Source: an uncultured Alphaproteobacteria bacterium
GTDB lineage: Bacteria; Pseudomonadota; Alphaproteobacteria; Micropepsales; Micropepsaceae
DNA length: 64,000 nucleotides
Assembly: GCA_902826695.1 (NCBI GenBank)
Contig: CADEFU010000001.1
Coordinates: 124,001-188,000 of the forward strand
Direction of reading: 5' to 3'
Part shown: positions 44,870 through 53,371 of the stretch, one piece after another
How the letters are laid out: the number at the start of each line of letters is the position of its first letter
Numbering within the stretch: the first letter of the stretch is position 1
Translations under genes and position numbers: made by a program
The notes under the pieces: generated by a model
What the model saw: only the letters and a program-made list of their open reading frames with translations
Told to the model about the DNA's origin: nothing
Database searches by the model: none

Positions 44870-45190
44870 TTATTCGGGGCGGGGCGAATTCTCGGGATCG
44901 TAGCCACTGAAGCCGGCGCTCGGATTGTCATCCAAGCTGTTCAGCCGGTCGCGGAAGTTCGCGTAATTATGGCGCTCGACCTCATACTGCTCTTCGTACT
45001 TTTCAACTTGGCGCCAATATTCCTCGAACGCAGCTACGTCGGCCGCGTCGCGACGGTCGCAACGATCCTTGTCGTAGCCCTGTTCCTGGCACCAGATGTC
45101 AAAGTACAGACTGCGGGCGCTCGCCGGGGTGGCCATCATCAGACCTGCCGAAAGCGCAGCAATTCCAGCTAGTAAGACCCCACTCCGCAT
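44870..45190 (-). CDS. Small exported protein, unknown
   Basis: A 106-residue protein with a signal peptide (about 1-25, ending SARS). The mature part has a paired-Cys motif (WCQEQGYDKDRCDRRD) and a Glu/Tyr/Arg-rich helix, FEEYWRQVEKYEEQYEVER, that may be coiled coil. AAGGAG precedes the ATG at 45190. The family is not recognised. Confidence 0.65.
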   Translation of the reverse strand: MRSGVLLAGIAALSAGLMMATPASARSLYFDIWCQEQGYDKDRCDRRDAADVAAFEEYWRQVEKYEEQYEVERHNYANFRDRLNSLDDNPSAGFSGYDPENSPRPE

Positions 45191-45270
45191 GTTGCGGCTC
45201 CTTCTGGTTCTTAACGTCACGATAGACGCCAAGTCATGCACTGCATAGGCCAGCCCTGGCCAATTTTGCC

Positions 45271-46932
45271 TTAACGGGCAGCGGCAAACCGGTCGGATTT
45301 GTCTTCCGCGACCCGCCTGTGTTCCTGCGGCAACGGTGGCACCCCGAGAATCAGGTCTGACGCCTTTTCAGCGATCATAATCGTGGGGGCGTTGGTGTTG
45401 CCACCGACGAGGGTTGGCATGACAGAGGCGTCTGCAACTCTGAGCCCCTGAACCCCCCGGACTTTTAGTTGCGCATCGACCACAGCAGCCGGGTCATTGC
45501 CCATCTTTGCGGTACCCACCGGATGATAAATCGTGATTCCGGTTCTGCGGATGAACGCGTCAATGTCGGCGTCACTGATGGCTTTCGCACCTGGCGACAG
45601 CTCTTCACCGCGGTAAGCATCGAAGGCTGGCTGCGCAACAATCTTGCGAGCAATCTTCACTGCTTCGCGAAGGGTTCGCAGGTCGTTTTCGGCGGCGAGC
45701 GAATTCGGCTGTATCAGCGGCGGGTCGGCGGGGTTTGTCGACCTGAGCGCGATGTGGCCGCGGCTCTCGGGCCGCAGCGCGCACATATGCAGTCCGAACG
45801 CGTGCATTTTCAGTTGGTTGCGTCCGTGGTTACTGAACGGCGCGTTGATCAGATGCAGCTGAAGATCAGGGACTTCGAGGCCGTCACGGCTCTTGAGGAA
45901 GGCGCCCGCTTCGAGCCCTTGGCTTCTGCCGTCGCCCGTGCCGAACAGGAGGTACTGTATGCCGACGCTGAGCGTGCGCATCGGGTTTTGCACTTGGGCG
46001 TAGGCCGTTACAGGCTGCGTGCAGGCGTATTGGATGTTGATGTCGAGGTGGTCTTGTAGGTTTTGTCCCACGCCGGGGCTGTGGTGAACCACGGGAATCC
46101 CGAAGCGGCGTAGGTAGTCAGCGTCACCGATGCCGGACAGCATCAGCACTTGCGGGGTACCAATCGCGCCGCACGCCAGGATGACTTCCTTTCGCGCGCG
46201 CAACTGTTTGGTTTCGCCGTTCTGGATGAGTTCGATCCCGACAGCTCGGTCTTTCTCGAACAGAATGCGGGTGATCAGCGCGTCGGTTTCGACCTTTAGG
46301 TTTGGCCGCGTCATTGCCGGTTCGAGATAGGCGGTCGACGTATTCCAGCGGCGGCCATTTTTGATGGTTTGCTGGTAGATGCCGAAACCTTCTTGCTGCT
46401 CGCCGTTGAAATCTTTGGTGACCGGGTAGCCCGCTTGTTTGCCGGCCTCCACAAGTACGTTGAACATCGGCGATTTCAGCGGCGGATTGCAGACGTAGAG
46501 CGGGCCGTCGCTGCCTCTAAAATCGTCGCCGCCGCTCTCGTTCGTCTCGGAACGTTTGAAGTAGGGCAGAACGTCTGCAAACGACCAGCCTTCCAGACCG
46601 AGTTGGCGCCAATGGTCGTAGTCGCGTGCGTGACCGCGGATGTAGATCATGCCGTTGATCGAGGACGAGCCGCCAAGACCCTTGCCGCGGGGCCAGAAGT
46701 CCTTGCGGTTGCCGAGGGCCGCGGTGCCTTCGGTCTCAAATCCCCAGTTGTACTTGCCGCGTTGTTTGATGAGCTGGCCGACACCGGCCGGCATGCGAAT
46801 CAGGATGCTGTTGTCCTTGGGGCCAGCCTCAATCAGCGCCACCGCATTGGCGGAATCGGCCGACAAGCGGTTGGCGAGGACGCATCCGGCACTGCCGGCA
46901 CCTGCAATTATGTAGTCGAACTCTTGGGTCAT
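45271..46932 (-). CDS. GMC family FAD-dependent oxidoreductase (choline/alcohol dehydrogenase-like)
   Basis: A 553-residue flavoenzyme. The FAD-binding beta-alpha-beta motif is DYIIAGAGSAGCVLANRLS at the N-terminus, followed by the GMC signature GKGLGGSSSINGMIYIRG. The active-site His lies in ITIYHPVGTAKMG, with the partner Asn in GGNTNAPTIMIAE. Family members oxidise choline or medium-chain alcohols. No betB or betI is adjacent, so a general alcohol dehydrogenase (AlkJ-like) role is equally possible. Confidence 0.93.
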   Translation of the reverse strand: MTQEFDYIIAGAGSAGCVLANRLSADSANAVALIEAGPKDNSILIRMPAGVGQLIKQRGKYNWGFETEGTAALGNRKDFWPRGKGLGGSSSINGMIYIRGHARDYDHWRQLGLEGWSFADVLPYFKRSETNESGGDDFRGSDGPLYVCNPPLKSPMFNVLVEAGKQAGYPVTKDFNGEQQEGFGIYQQTIKNGRRWNTSTAYLEPAMTRPNLKVETDALITRILFEKDRAVGIELIQNGETKQLRARKEVILACGAIGTPQVLMLSGIGDADYLRRFGIPVVHHSPGVGQNLQDHLDINIQYACTQPVTAYAQVQNPMRTLSVGIQYLLFGTGDGRSQGLEAGAFLKSRDGLEVPDLQLHLINAPFSNHGRNQLKMHAFGLHMCALRPESRGHIALRSTNPADPPLIQPNSLAAENDLRTLREAVKIARKIVAQPAFDAYRGEELSPGAKAISDADIDAFIRRTGITIYHPVGTAKMGNDPAAVVDAQLKVRGVQGLRVADASVMPTLVGGNTNAPTIMIAEKASDLILGVPPLPQEHRRVAEDKSDRFAAAR

Positions 46933-47100
46933 GGGTCTCGATTTCGCGGGATTTTAGTTTGCTGTTTACGAGACCCTCTACGCTTTTCCAACAAGCGCCG
47001 CCTCGCAACAGTACATTAACCAACTTCGGTCTAATCTTCAGCAATTCTCGCCGAACCTGCATTCCTTGGAATGGCGAGCGGCTTTAGGGCAACCGGACCA

Positions 47101-47700
47101 ATGACAGAACAACAAGGCCAAGAGCGGCGCCGCCACAATCGTTCGCCTATGAAGCTAAACGTACGATTCTTGCTGCACGATGGCAGCGAGCACAGCGGCG
47201 TCGTGACCAACGTCTCCGTCGGGGGGATGTGCGTGAAGACGAGCGCCAGGCCGGCGGCGGGTTCGATCATCATTGCCTACGTTCAGGATTTGGGACGGCT
47301 TGAGGGTCTGGTTTCGCGCAGCGAGCGCGATGGTTTCGCAGTCCGCTTGACGTTGTCGGCGTTGCGCCGCGACAAGCTCCAGGAAAAGCTCGGCCAGGGC
47401 TATAAGCAGCCCGGTATTGAGGGTCGGCAGCACGAGCGCGAGTCGCTTGCCGGTGTAACGCGTGTGCAGCGTGCGGACGGGCGTGAGATCAATGCTCGGG
47501 TGATCGACCTGTCGCTTGGCGGCGTGTCGTTGGCTGCGACCGAGTGGCCGCCGCTCGGTGAGCAGGTGATGGTCGGGAAGATGCGCGGCCGGGTTGTGCG
47601 CCACCACCCTCAGGGCTTTGCGATCGAATTCAGTGAGATTCCGCCCTCGCGCGGTAGCCTGGCCGAACAGCTGGTTACGTCGGAGCGGAGTGCGGCCTGA
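47101..47700 (+). CDS. Protein with two tandem PilZ domains
   Basis: A 199-residue cytoplasmic protein with two PilZ modules, which bind cyclic di-GMP. Module 1 (about 8-95) has the arginine motif ERRRHNR and NVSVGGM. Module 2 (about 105-185) has RQHERES and DLSLGGV. Both keep the RxxxR and (D/N)xSxxG elements needed for binding. An in-frame ATG at 47071 would add ten residues; neither start has a strong ribosome site. The output target is unknown. Confidence 0.88.
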   Translation: MTEQQGQERRRHNRSPMKLNVRFLLHDGSEHSGVVTNVSVGGMCVKTSARPAAGSIIIAYVQDLGRLEGLVSRSERDGFAVRLTLSALRRDKLQEKLGQGYKQPGIEGRQHERESLAGVTRVQRADGREINARVIDLSLGGVSLAATEWPPLGEQVMVGKMRGRVVRHHPQGFAIEFSEIPPSRGSLAEQLVTSERSAA

Positions 47701-47869
47701 CTGTACTGACGGGCTGCCGTAAGCGGCCGGCCGTTCACGAATCCGTGGTGGCCGCCGTCACGTTCATTTTGCATTCAGCCAGGAAATTCGATGTTCCCGT
47801 CCGGCGTTAGCGCGGATGGCAAGCCATGTGTGTGCTTGCTCCTAAGCGCGACGGTGGAGAATGGGAACA

Positions 47870-48385
47870 ATGAGAAAGACCTTGGTCGCCGTTGTGGCTT
47901 CGGCTGCAATGTTGGTGGGAGCTACGGCAACGCCGGCGCTTGCCAATCATGATGCGCCTTATGGTGGTCAGTACTATGGCAACGGTGGTGGCTATCCGCC
48001 GCCCCCGCCGCCGCCGGGCTACGGTCCTGGATACGGTGGTCCGCAATACGGCGGTCCCCAGTATGGAGGCCCGGGATATGGTGGTCCCGGCTATGGTCCG
48101 CAATACGGGTATGGTCCCGGGCCGCGCCACCGCCGCTGCAAGGGCGATCGTGCGGCCGGCGCTCTGATCGGTGGCATTCTCGGTGGGATCATCGGCAACA
48201 ATGCAGGCCGCGGTCATGATCGAGGGGCTGCGACTGTCGGTGGCGCCATCATCGGCGGCGTCGCGGGTAGCGCGCTTGCCGGATCGGGTTGCCGTCATCA
48301 CCGCCGACATCACCGCGACCGGTACTATGATGATCGTTACGATCGCGGCTACGGCGACGACCGCTACTACGACGATCGGTATTGA
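47870..48385 (+). CDS. Exported Gly/Tyr/Pro-rich protein with glycine-zipper domain
   Basis: A 171-residue protein with a signal peptide (about 1-24, ending ALA). Low-complexity repeats of PGYGG/PQYGG follow (about 35-85). A glycine-zipper segment (about 92-135) contains GALIGGILGGIIGNNAGRG and GGAIIGGVAGSALAG, as in 17-kDa surface-antigen family proteins. The tail is Tyr/Asp/Arg-rich (DRYYDDRYDRGYGDD). Probably an envelope protein. An ATG at 47861 would add three residues. Confidence 0.8.
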   Translation: MRKTLVAVVASAAMLVGATATPALANHDAPYGGQYYGNGGGYPPPPPPPGYGPGYGGPQYGGPQYGGPGYGGPGYGPQYGYGPGPRHRRCKGDRAAGALIGGILGGIIGNNAGRGHDRGAATVGGAIIGGVAGSALAGSGCRHHRRHHRDRYYDDRYDRGYGDDRYYDDRY

Positions 48386-48397
48386 GATTTAGACGGC

Positions 48398-48439
48398 AAC
48401 GCCCCTCATCGCGTATGCGATGAGGGGCGTTTTGCTTTT
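48398..48439. terminator. Strong bidirectional terminator
   Basis: A perfect 15-bp stem (48398-48412 with 48417-48431), loop GTAT, then TTGCTTTT on the plus strand. It ends the glycine-zipper gene and abuts the stop of the opposite crotonase gene. Confidence 0.92.
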
Positions 48440-49224
48440 CAGCGTCCCTTCCATTGCGGCGGGCGCTTTTGGGCAAAGGCCATAGGGCCTTCGATCAGAT
48501 CCTCGCTGCGGAACATGCTGCGGATCGCGTCGTACTTGCTTTGGTTTTCGATCGCGGCTTGCAGCGTGGGTTCCGTGAGGCCGCGGTAGACCGCTTCCTT
48601 CGAGGCCCGGATCGACATTGGCGAGCATTCGAGAATTTGTGCTGCGAGCTTCTTGGCTGCAGCGAGTTCTTCTCCCGAGGGCGCAATTTCGTTGACGAAA
48701 CCGAGGTCTTTGCCTTCCTGCGCGGTGACACGGCGGGCGGTCAGGATCATGCCGAGCGCTTTCTTGAGGCCGATCTCGCGCGGCAAGCGATGCAAGCCGC
48801 CAGCGAGAGCGGCAAGACCTACGCGGGGTTCGGGAAGCGCGAACACTGCGGTGTCCGCCGCGACGATCAGGTCGCAAGCGAGTGCGATCTCGAATCCGCC
48901 ACCCATCGCCAGACCGTTGACGGCAGCGATCACAGGTTTGTTCAGGTCGAAGCGGGACGTTAGGCCGGCGAAGCCGGTTGGGGGGACAGTGATCGGATTT
49001 CCGGCTGCCTGGTACTTAAGGTCGTTGCCAGCGCTGAACGCTTTGTGGCCCGCGCCAGTTATGATGGCGACCCATTGTTCGGAATCTTGCGCGAAGGCGT
49101 CGAAGATCTTCGCCAACTCGAAATTGGCTGGGGGATGGATGGCGTTCATCACGTCGGGACGGTTCATAGTCACGATTGTGAGGTGGCCTTCGCGTTCGAC
49201 TTTGCAGAATTCGTAGCTGCTCAT
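48439..49224 (-). CDS. Enoyl-CoA hydratase/isomerase family protein (crotonase)
   Basis: A 261-residue crotonase-fold enzyme. The CoA/oxyanion-hole segments are AFSAGNDLKYQ and NGLAMGGGFEIALACDLIVA. The active-site helix has ALPEPRVGLAALAGGLHRLP, so a Glu is kept at the second hydratase position (PEPRVG). Similar proteins are annotated as carnitinyl-CoA dehydratase (CaiD)-like; the substrate is uncertain. AAGGAC precedes the ATG at 49224. Confidence 0.9.
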   Translation of the reverse strand: MSSYEFCKVEREGHLTIVTMNRPDVMNAIHPPANFELAKIFDAFAQDSEQWVAIITGAGHKAFSAGNDLKYQAAGNPITVPPTGFAGLTSRFDLNKPVIAAVNGLAMGGGFEIALACDLIVAADTAVFALPEPRVGLAALAGGLHRLPREIGLKKALGMILTARRVTAQEGKDLGFVNEIAPSGEELAAAKKLAAQILECSPMSIRASKEAVYRGLTEPTLQAAIENQSKYDAIRSMFRSEDLIEGPMAFAQKRPPQWKGR

Positions 49225-49316
49225 GGCGTGTCCTTGTCTCAATTCGGGAATGGCACAGTTCCTGCGTAACGGTTTGTTAACCTGCCGGCAATCGCGGCAC
49301 AAATCGGATTACAGCC

Positions 49317-49859
49317 ATGTCTCTTGCGACCTTTACGAACGAAGCCTTGAGCGCCGAATGGCGGATCAATGTGAGCGGTCAGGTGTACGGTCCTTATACC
49401 GGGCACCAACTGAAAGCGTTTGTCGATGAGGGTCGCGTAGCACCACACTCGATCGTCCAGGCGGGGGAGCGGGGTCCTTGGATCACCGCGATCGACGATC
49501 CCGTGCTTGGGCAGTTCTTTGTCAAACCGCTGTTCGAAAAGCCGCTGCAGTCGGAGGACACGGGCGCAGGACCTCAGTTTGCGAACATCATCATCATCGC
49601 CGACCTGAAGTCGTTCGGGACGGGGTTGTTCGAGCCGACGCTGATGAAGCTTGGGGACGCGCTCCGGTTGAACTCGCAGACGTGGCTTTTGCGCACCGAA
49701 CGGACGGCGGGCACGATTCGCAACGAACTGGTGCCTCATTTGGGCAAAACTGACAGCCTGTTCGTCGTCGATGCAAGCCGAGGTGGGCGCAGCACATGGT
49801 TCAATCTGGGTCCGGAGACGGATGCCAAGATCCGTAAGGTCTGGCGCCGGGCGGGCTAA
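49317..49859 (+). CDS. GYF_2 (DUF4339) domain fused to a SinR/Cas2-like domain
   Basis: A 180-residue protein with an unusual pairing. Residues 14-62 are a GYF_2/DUF4339 domain (WRINVSGQVYGPYTGHQLKA ... APHSIVQAGERGPWI), a small protein-interaction fold. Residues 88-177 resemble the SinR family, which shares the Cas2/VapD ferredoxin-like fold: a first strand IIIIADLKS, TWLLRTERTAGTIRNEL, and DSLFVVDASRGGRSTWFNL. SinR-type proteins are small stand-alone domains of unclear biochemistry. No cas genes lie nearby. A terminator follows at 49910. Confidence 0.75.
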   Translation: MSLATFTNEALSAEWRINVSGQVYGPYTGHQLKAFVDEGRVAPHSIVQAGERGPWITAIDDPVLGQFFVKPLFEKPLQSEDTGAGPQFANIIIIADLKSFGTGLFEPTLMKLGDALRLNSQTWLLRTERTAGTIRNELVPHLGKTDSLFVVDASRGGRSTWFNLGPETDAKIRKVWRRAG

Positions 49860-49909
49860 GCGCCTTGCACGATCTTCAGGTGACAGGCGGAAGGCTCTGC
49901 CGGTAGGTT

Positions 49910-49940
49910 GGCTCCATCGCTATTCGATGGAGCCTCTTTT
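49910..49940 (+). terminator. Terminator-like hairpin overlapping the next ribosome-binding site
   Basis: A perfect 10-bp stem (49910-49919 with 49925-49934), five-base loop, followed by TCTTTT. By itself it is a good terminator for the GYF_2 gene, which ends 50 bases upstream. Its 3' arm contains the GGAG Shine-Dalgarno (49929-49932) of the acyl-CoA dehydrogenase gene whose ATG is at 49941. Confidence 0.85.
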
Positions 49941-51134
49941 ATGGACCTCAGGGAAACCGACTCTGAACGCGCCTTTCGCGACGAAGTGCGGGCGTTCATC
50001 GCCTCCAATCTGCCGAAGGATTTGAAGGAGAAGTCTGAAGTGGGTCAGCGGCTGACCGTCGAGGACGGGCAGCGTTGGCATAAGATCTTGGCGTCGAAGG
50101 GTTGGGGCGCGCCGGGCTGGCCGAAGGAGCACGGCGGTTGCGCGTGGGACCACTCGCGCCAGTACATCTGGGAAGAAGAAATGGCGATGGGCGGGTGTCC
50201 GCCGCTGTCGCCGTTTGCCGTGAAGATGGTCGGCCCCGTGATCATGGCGTTCGGCACGGCGGAGCAGAAGGCGCGGTTCCTGCCGCCGGCGGTGAGCGGC
50301 GAACATCTGTGGTGTCAGGGCTATTCGGAACCGAACGCGGGATCGGACTTGGCGACACTGCGCACCATGGCGGTGCAGCACGGCGACAAATACGTCGTCA
50401 ATGGGATGAAGATCTGGAACTCCTATGGTCATAAGGCCGATTGGATGTTTGCGCTCGTGCGCACGTCTACCGCGGGCAAGACGCAGGAGGGAATTACCGT
50501 CCTTCTCATCGACATGAAGACGAAGGGGGTTTCGCACCGGCCGATCATCACGATCGATGGGGCGCATATTCTGAACGAGATCAGGTTCGAGAATGTAGAA
50601 GTTCCGGTCGCAAACAGGATCGGCGAAGAGAACAAGGGCTGGACGTACGCGAAGTATCTGCTGGGTAACGAGCGTGCGTTGATTGCGCAGATCGCGCAGT
50701 CCACAAAACTTGTGAGGCGGATTAAAGAAGTTGGCGCGAAGGAGTTGTCGAACGGGCAGGGCGTCATCGAGGAGGCCGATTTTCGTTCGAAGCTTGCTGC
50801 GATTGAGGTTGAGCTTGAGGCATTGCGCGTAACGAACCAGCGTGTGCTTTTCGAGGCGCGCACGGGGACGGCTGGAAACGGCGGGGCGATCCTAAAGTCG
50901 AAGGGCACGTTCATCAGTCAGGCGTTGAGCGAGTTGATGCTCGAAGCTGTCGGCTACTATTCCTCGCCGTGGGTGTTGGAGCAGTTCGATCCCGGCTGGA
51001 ACGAGAAGCCGATCGGGCCGTCTCACGCGAAGAACGCGATGCCGCTCTATGCGCGCCAACGTGCAAACACGATCGAGGGCGGCACTGAAGAGATTCAGAA
51101 GAATGTCATCGCCAAGCAGGTGTTGGGTCTTTAG
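49941..51134 (+). CDS. Acyl-CoA dehydrogenase
   Basis: A 397-residue flavoprotein that desaturates acyl-CoA to trans-2-enoyl-CoA, passing electrons to ETF. N-terminal helices begin DLRETDSERAFRDEVRAFI. The FAD/substrate segment is CQGYSEPNAGSDLATLRT. The C-terminal ANTIEGGTEEIQKNVIAKQ places a Glu where the catalytic base of medium-chain enzymes lies. The product is substrate for hydratases such as those at 48.4 and 9.4 kb. Followed after three bases by the isomerase gene. Its ribosome site sits in the preceding hairpin. Confidence 0.95.
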   Translation: MDLRETDSERAFRDEVRAFIASNLPKDLKEKSEVGQRLTVEDGQRWHKILASKGWGAPGWPKEHGGCAWDHSRQYIWEEEMAMGGCPPLSPFAVKMVGPVIMAFGTAEQKARFLPPAVSGEHLWCQGYSEPNAGSDLATLRTMAVQHGDKYVVNGMKIWNSYGHKADWMFALVRTSTAGKTQEGITVLLIDMKTKGVSHRPIITIDGAHILNEIRFENVEVPVANRIGEENKGWTYAKYLLGNERALIAQIAQSTKLVRRIKEVGAKELSNGQGVIEEADFRSKLAAIEVELEALRVTNQRVLFEARTGTAGNGGAILKSKGTFISQALSELMLEAVGYYSSPWVLEQFDPGWNEKPIGPSHAKNAMPLYARQRANTIEGGTEEIQKNVIAKQVLGL

Positions 51135-51137
51135 CGG

Positions 51138-51746
51138 ATGACACGACGGCTCGAATTCTACTTCGATTGCTCTTCGCCGTGGACGTATCTGGCGTTCACG
51201 CGCATTCACGACGTGATCAAGCGTACGCGGGCTGAGGTGGTGTGGAAGCCGATCTTGGTCGGCGGTGTGTTCAACGAAGTGAACAAGGAGGTCTACGAGC
51301 GGCGCGCAAATCCCGACCCGCGCAAGTCGAAGTACTATGCGAAGGATCTTGAGGACTGGGCGCGGTTTGCGGGGATTGAGATCGGGCGGCCAGCGGTGTT
51401 CCCGGTGAACTCCGTGAAGGCGATGCGTGGAGCCTTGATCGCGCTCGATGACGGGAAGCTCGTGCCGTATGCGACGGCTGTGTTCCAGGCGTATTGGGGT
51501 GACTTGGAAGACATCAGTCAGGGCGACGTGCTGAAGCCGATTGCGGCGAAGTTCGGTTACGATGGCGACGAGTTCTTGCAGCGCCTCGATGATCCGGCGT
51601 TGAAGGCGCGGTTGCGAGCGAATACCGAGGAGTTGATCGCGCGCGGCGGGTTTGGGTCGCCCACAATGGTTGTGAACGGCGACGACATGTATTTCGGAAA
51701 CGATCGTCTGCCGTTGGTCGAGGCTGCGCTGTTGCGCGGGCGTTGA
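51138..51746 (+). CDS. DsbA-family 2-hydroxychromene-2-carboxylate isomerase-like protein
   Basis: A 202-residue thioredoxin-fold protein of the HCCA isomerase/GST kappa type. The N-terminal FYFDCSSPWTYLAFTRI holds the active-site Ser region; the middle helical insertion has KYYAKDLEDWARFAGIEI; GGFGSPTMVVNGDDMYFGNDR is the cis-Pro/C-terminal block. In naphthalene pathways it isomerises a hydroxychromene with glutathione; here no ring-cleavage genes are near, so a general glutathione-dependent role is likelier. Confidence 0.9.
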   Translation: MTRRLEFYFDCSSPWTYLAFTRIHDVIKRTRAEVVWKPILVGGVFNEVNKEVYERRANPDPRKSKYYAKDLEDWARFAGIEIGRPAVFPVNSVKAMRGALIALDDGKLVPYATAVFQAYWGDLEDISQGDVLKPIAAKFGYDGDEFLQRLDDPALKARLRANTEELIARGGFGSPTMVVNGDDMYFGNDRLPLVEAALLRGR

Positions 51747-52444
51747 TGCTGGGACCACGCTCGCCCATGGACGAGGCGAATGAGCCTATCTTGCGCGCCC
51801 CCGGGATCGTCGTCGGCCTCATCGTTGTCTTCATCATCGTGCATGTCGCTTCCCAGTTTTTGACCGAGACGCAGTACGAGTACTTGATCGGTAACTTTGC
51901 GCTGATACCGGCTTTGGTTGCTGCGGGTGGCGGTGACACGCTTGCGGGTACGCTGCATGTGGGTTCGCAGTTCATCACCTATGCGTTCTTGCATGGCGAT
52001 TTCACGCATCTGCTTTTCAACTCAGTTTGGTTCCTGATCTTTGCGACTGCGGTCGCGCGGCGGATCGGGCCTGCGCGGTTCTTGTTGTTTTCGTTCCTGA
52101 CTGCGATCGGTGCGGGACTGACGCATGTGTCACTGCACTGGGGCGAGCCGATGCCCGTCGTGGGCGCGTCGGGGGCGATATCCGGGCTGATGGGTGCTGC
52201 GTTCCGATTTATCTTCGTGAACCCGAACGAGTTGGTTTGGCCGCCGGCGCGGCTGCCGTTGTTTAGCCGGCCTGTGCTTTCGATCTCGCTTCTGTGGGTT
52301 GTGCTGAACGTGGTTGTTGGAGTGACTGGGTACTCGCCGCAGGGGTTTGGGCAAGCGATAGCTTGGGAAGCGCACCTGGGCGGTTATTTTACCGGGCTCT
52401 TGATCTTCCCACTTTTCGATCGGCGGCGGAGTTGGATCAGCTAG
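51746..52444 (+). CDS. Rhomboid family intramembrane serine protease
   Basis: A 232-residue, six-helix membrane protein. Rhomboid landmarks: FLHGDFTHLLFNSVW (HxxxHLxxN loop), VVGASGAISGLMGAAF (catalytic Ser in GASG), and AWEAHLGGYFTGLL (catalytic His). It should cleave single-span proteins in the membrane. The ATG at 51746 overlaps the isomerase stop; a later ATG at 51767 is possible. Confidence 0.92.
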   Translation: MLGPRSPMDEANEPILRAPGIVVGLIVVFIIVHVASQFLTETQYEYLIGNFALIPALVAAGGGDTLAGTLHVGSQFITYAFLHGDFTHLLFNSVWFLIFATAVARRIGPARFLLFSFLTAIGAGLTHVSLHWGEPMPVVGASGAISGLMGAAFRFIFVNPNELVWPPARLPLFSRPVLSISLLWVVLNVVVGVTGYSPQGFGQAIAWEAHLGGYFTGLLIFPLFDRRRSWIS

Positions 52445-52505
52445 GCCTTGATCCAGCGCAATGGCACGCCCATCTAAGCGGGTAGTGTGTTCAACGGAGG
52501 CTGCC

Positions 52506-52820
52506 ATGACCCAGTCCGATGCGTCCTACAATGCCCCGAATGATCCGCCGCGCCCGGTTGAAGGTGTTGCGAAGGAGTTCCCTTGGCAACGGCTGCTGTT
52601 GTCGGTGCTGTTTGCGGTGCTGGGATGGATGGCGTTTTGGTTCACGATCGCGCTTGCGGCGATCTTGTGGGTTTTGATCGCGATCAGCCGCGAGCCGCAA
52701 CCGGACTTCCAGCGCTTCGTCGCGGCCTGCGCGCGCTATGTGGGCCAATGCCTCTCGTATGTCGCGATGCAGCGCGAAGAGGCACCGTTCCCGCTTGGGC
52801 CGTGGCCGAGCGCCGAATAG
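52506..52820 (+). CDS. DUF4389 family membrane protein
   Basis: A 104-residue protein with GGAGG before the ATG. A central hydrophobic hairpin (about 32-60) has WQRLLLSVLFAVLGWMAFWF, then EPQPDFQRFVAACARYVGQ and VAMQREEAPFPLGPWP, the standard DUF4389 C-terminal layout. Function unknown. Its stop is two bases from the stop of the opposite gene. Confidence 0.85.
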   Translation: MTQSDASYNAPNDPPRPVEGVAKEFPWQRLLLSVLFAVLGWMAFWFTIALAAILWVLIAISREPQPDFQRFVAACARYVGQCLSYVAMQREEAPFPLGPWPSAE

Positions 52821-52821
52821 G

Positions 52822-53370
52822 TTAGAGAACCCCTTCCACATAGATTACCGCGCCGCCTTTGCGGCGGATGGCCTTGATGGCGGCGCGGCCTTGGGCGTCC
52901 ACGGCAATGTCGGCCGCAAGGTCGCCGCCTTGGGCTTCGACTTCGATCGTGCGACCGGTACCCTCGGGGACGAAATAGCTTTCGATGCCGTAGTCCACGC
53001 GCAGTTGAGCGGCGGTGCCGGAATCGTTCGCCGATTGGACAGTGCCCTTTAGCGCTACGCCGCCCTGGGCGGCGATTGGGCGGTGGCCGACAGCGGTGGC
53101 CGTCCATTCGCCGTTTGCCTGTGCGAGGGTGACGTAGATCGTGTCGCCGCTCATGAACTTGTCTTCGCCCTCGAGCTTCGACGTGTCGAGGCTGGAGATC
53201 GCGTAACTCAAAATCACGTAATCGCCGCGGAACATGTCGCGCGGGTCCACAGGCACGATCTTAAGGGTGACGACGCGCGAGGCGTTGAGCATCGCCTGGC
53301 GGTCGCCGATCATCCAGAATAGGGCCAGCGTTTGAACGATGGCGACGATGAGGATGCGAAGCGTGCTCAT
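52822..53370 (-). CDS. GDYXXLXY domain exported/membrane protein
   Basis: A 182-residue protein with an N-terminal membrane helix (about 5-22). VDPRDMFRGDYVILSYAIS contains the defining GDYxxLxY motif. The remainder is beta-rich, ending AVIYVEGVL. Such proteins usually sit beside DUF2157/DUF4401 membrane proteins, as here: the DUF2157 gene ends one base before this start, so the two are probably cotranscribed and may form a complex. SD AAGGAGG lies inside the upstream gene. Confidence 0.85.
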   Translation of the reverse strand: MSTLRILIVAIVQTLALFWMIGDRQAMLNASRVVTLKIVPVDPRDMFRGDYVILSYAISSLDTSKLEGEDKFMSGDTIYVTLAQANGEWTATAVGHRPIAAQGGVALKGTVQSANDSGTAAQLRVDYGIESYFVPEGTGRTIEVEAQGGDLAADIAVDAQGRAAIKAIRRKGGAVIYVEGVL

Positions 53371-53371
53371 C

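Noticed and set aside
49317-49859. Cas2 of a CRISPR system
   Set aside because: Only a fold-level resemblance to SinR/Cas2; no cas1, effector or repeat array in the window.
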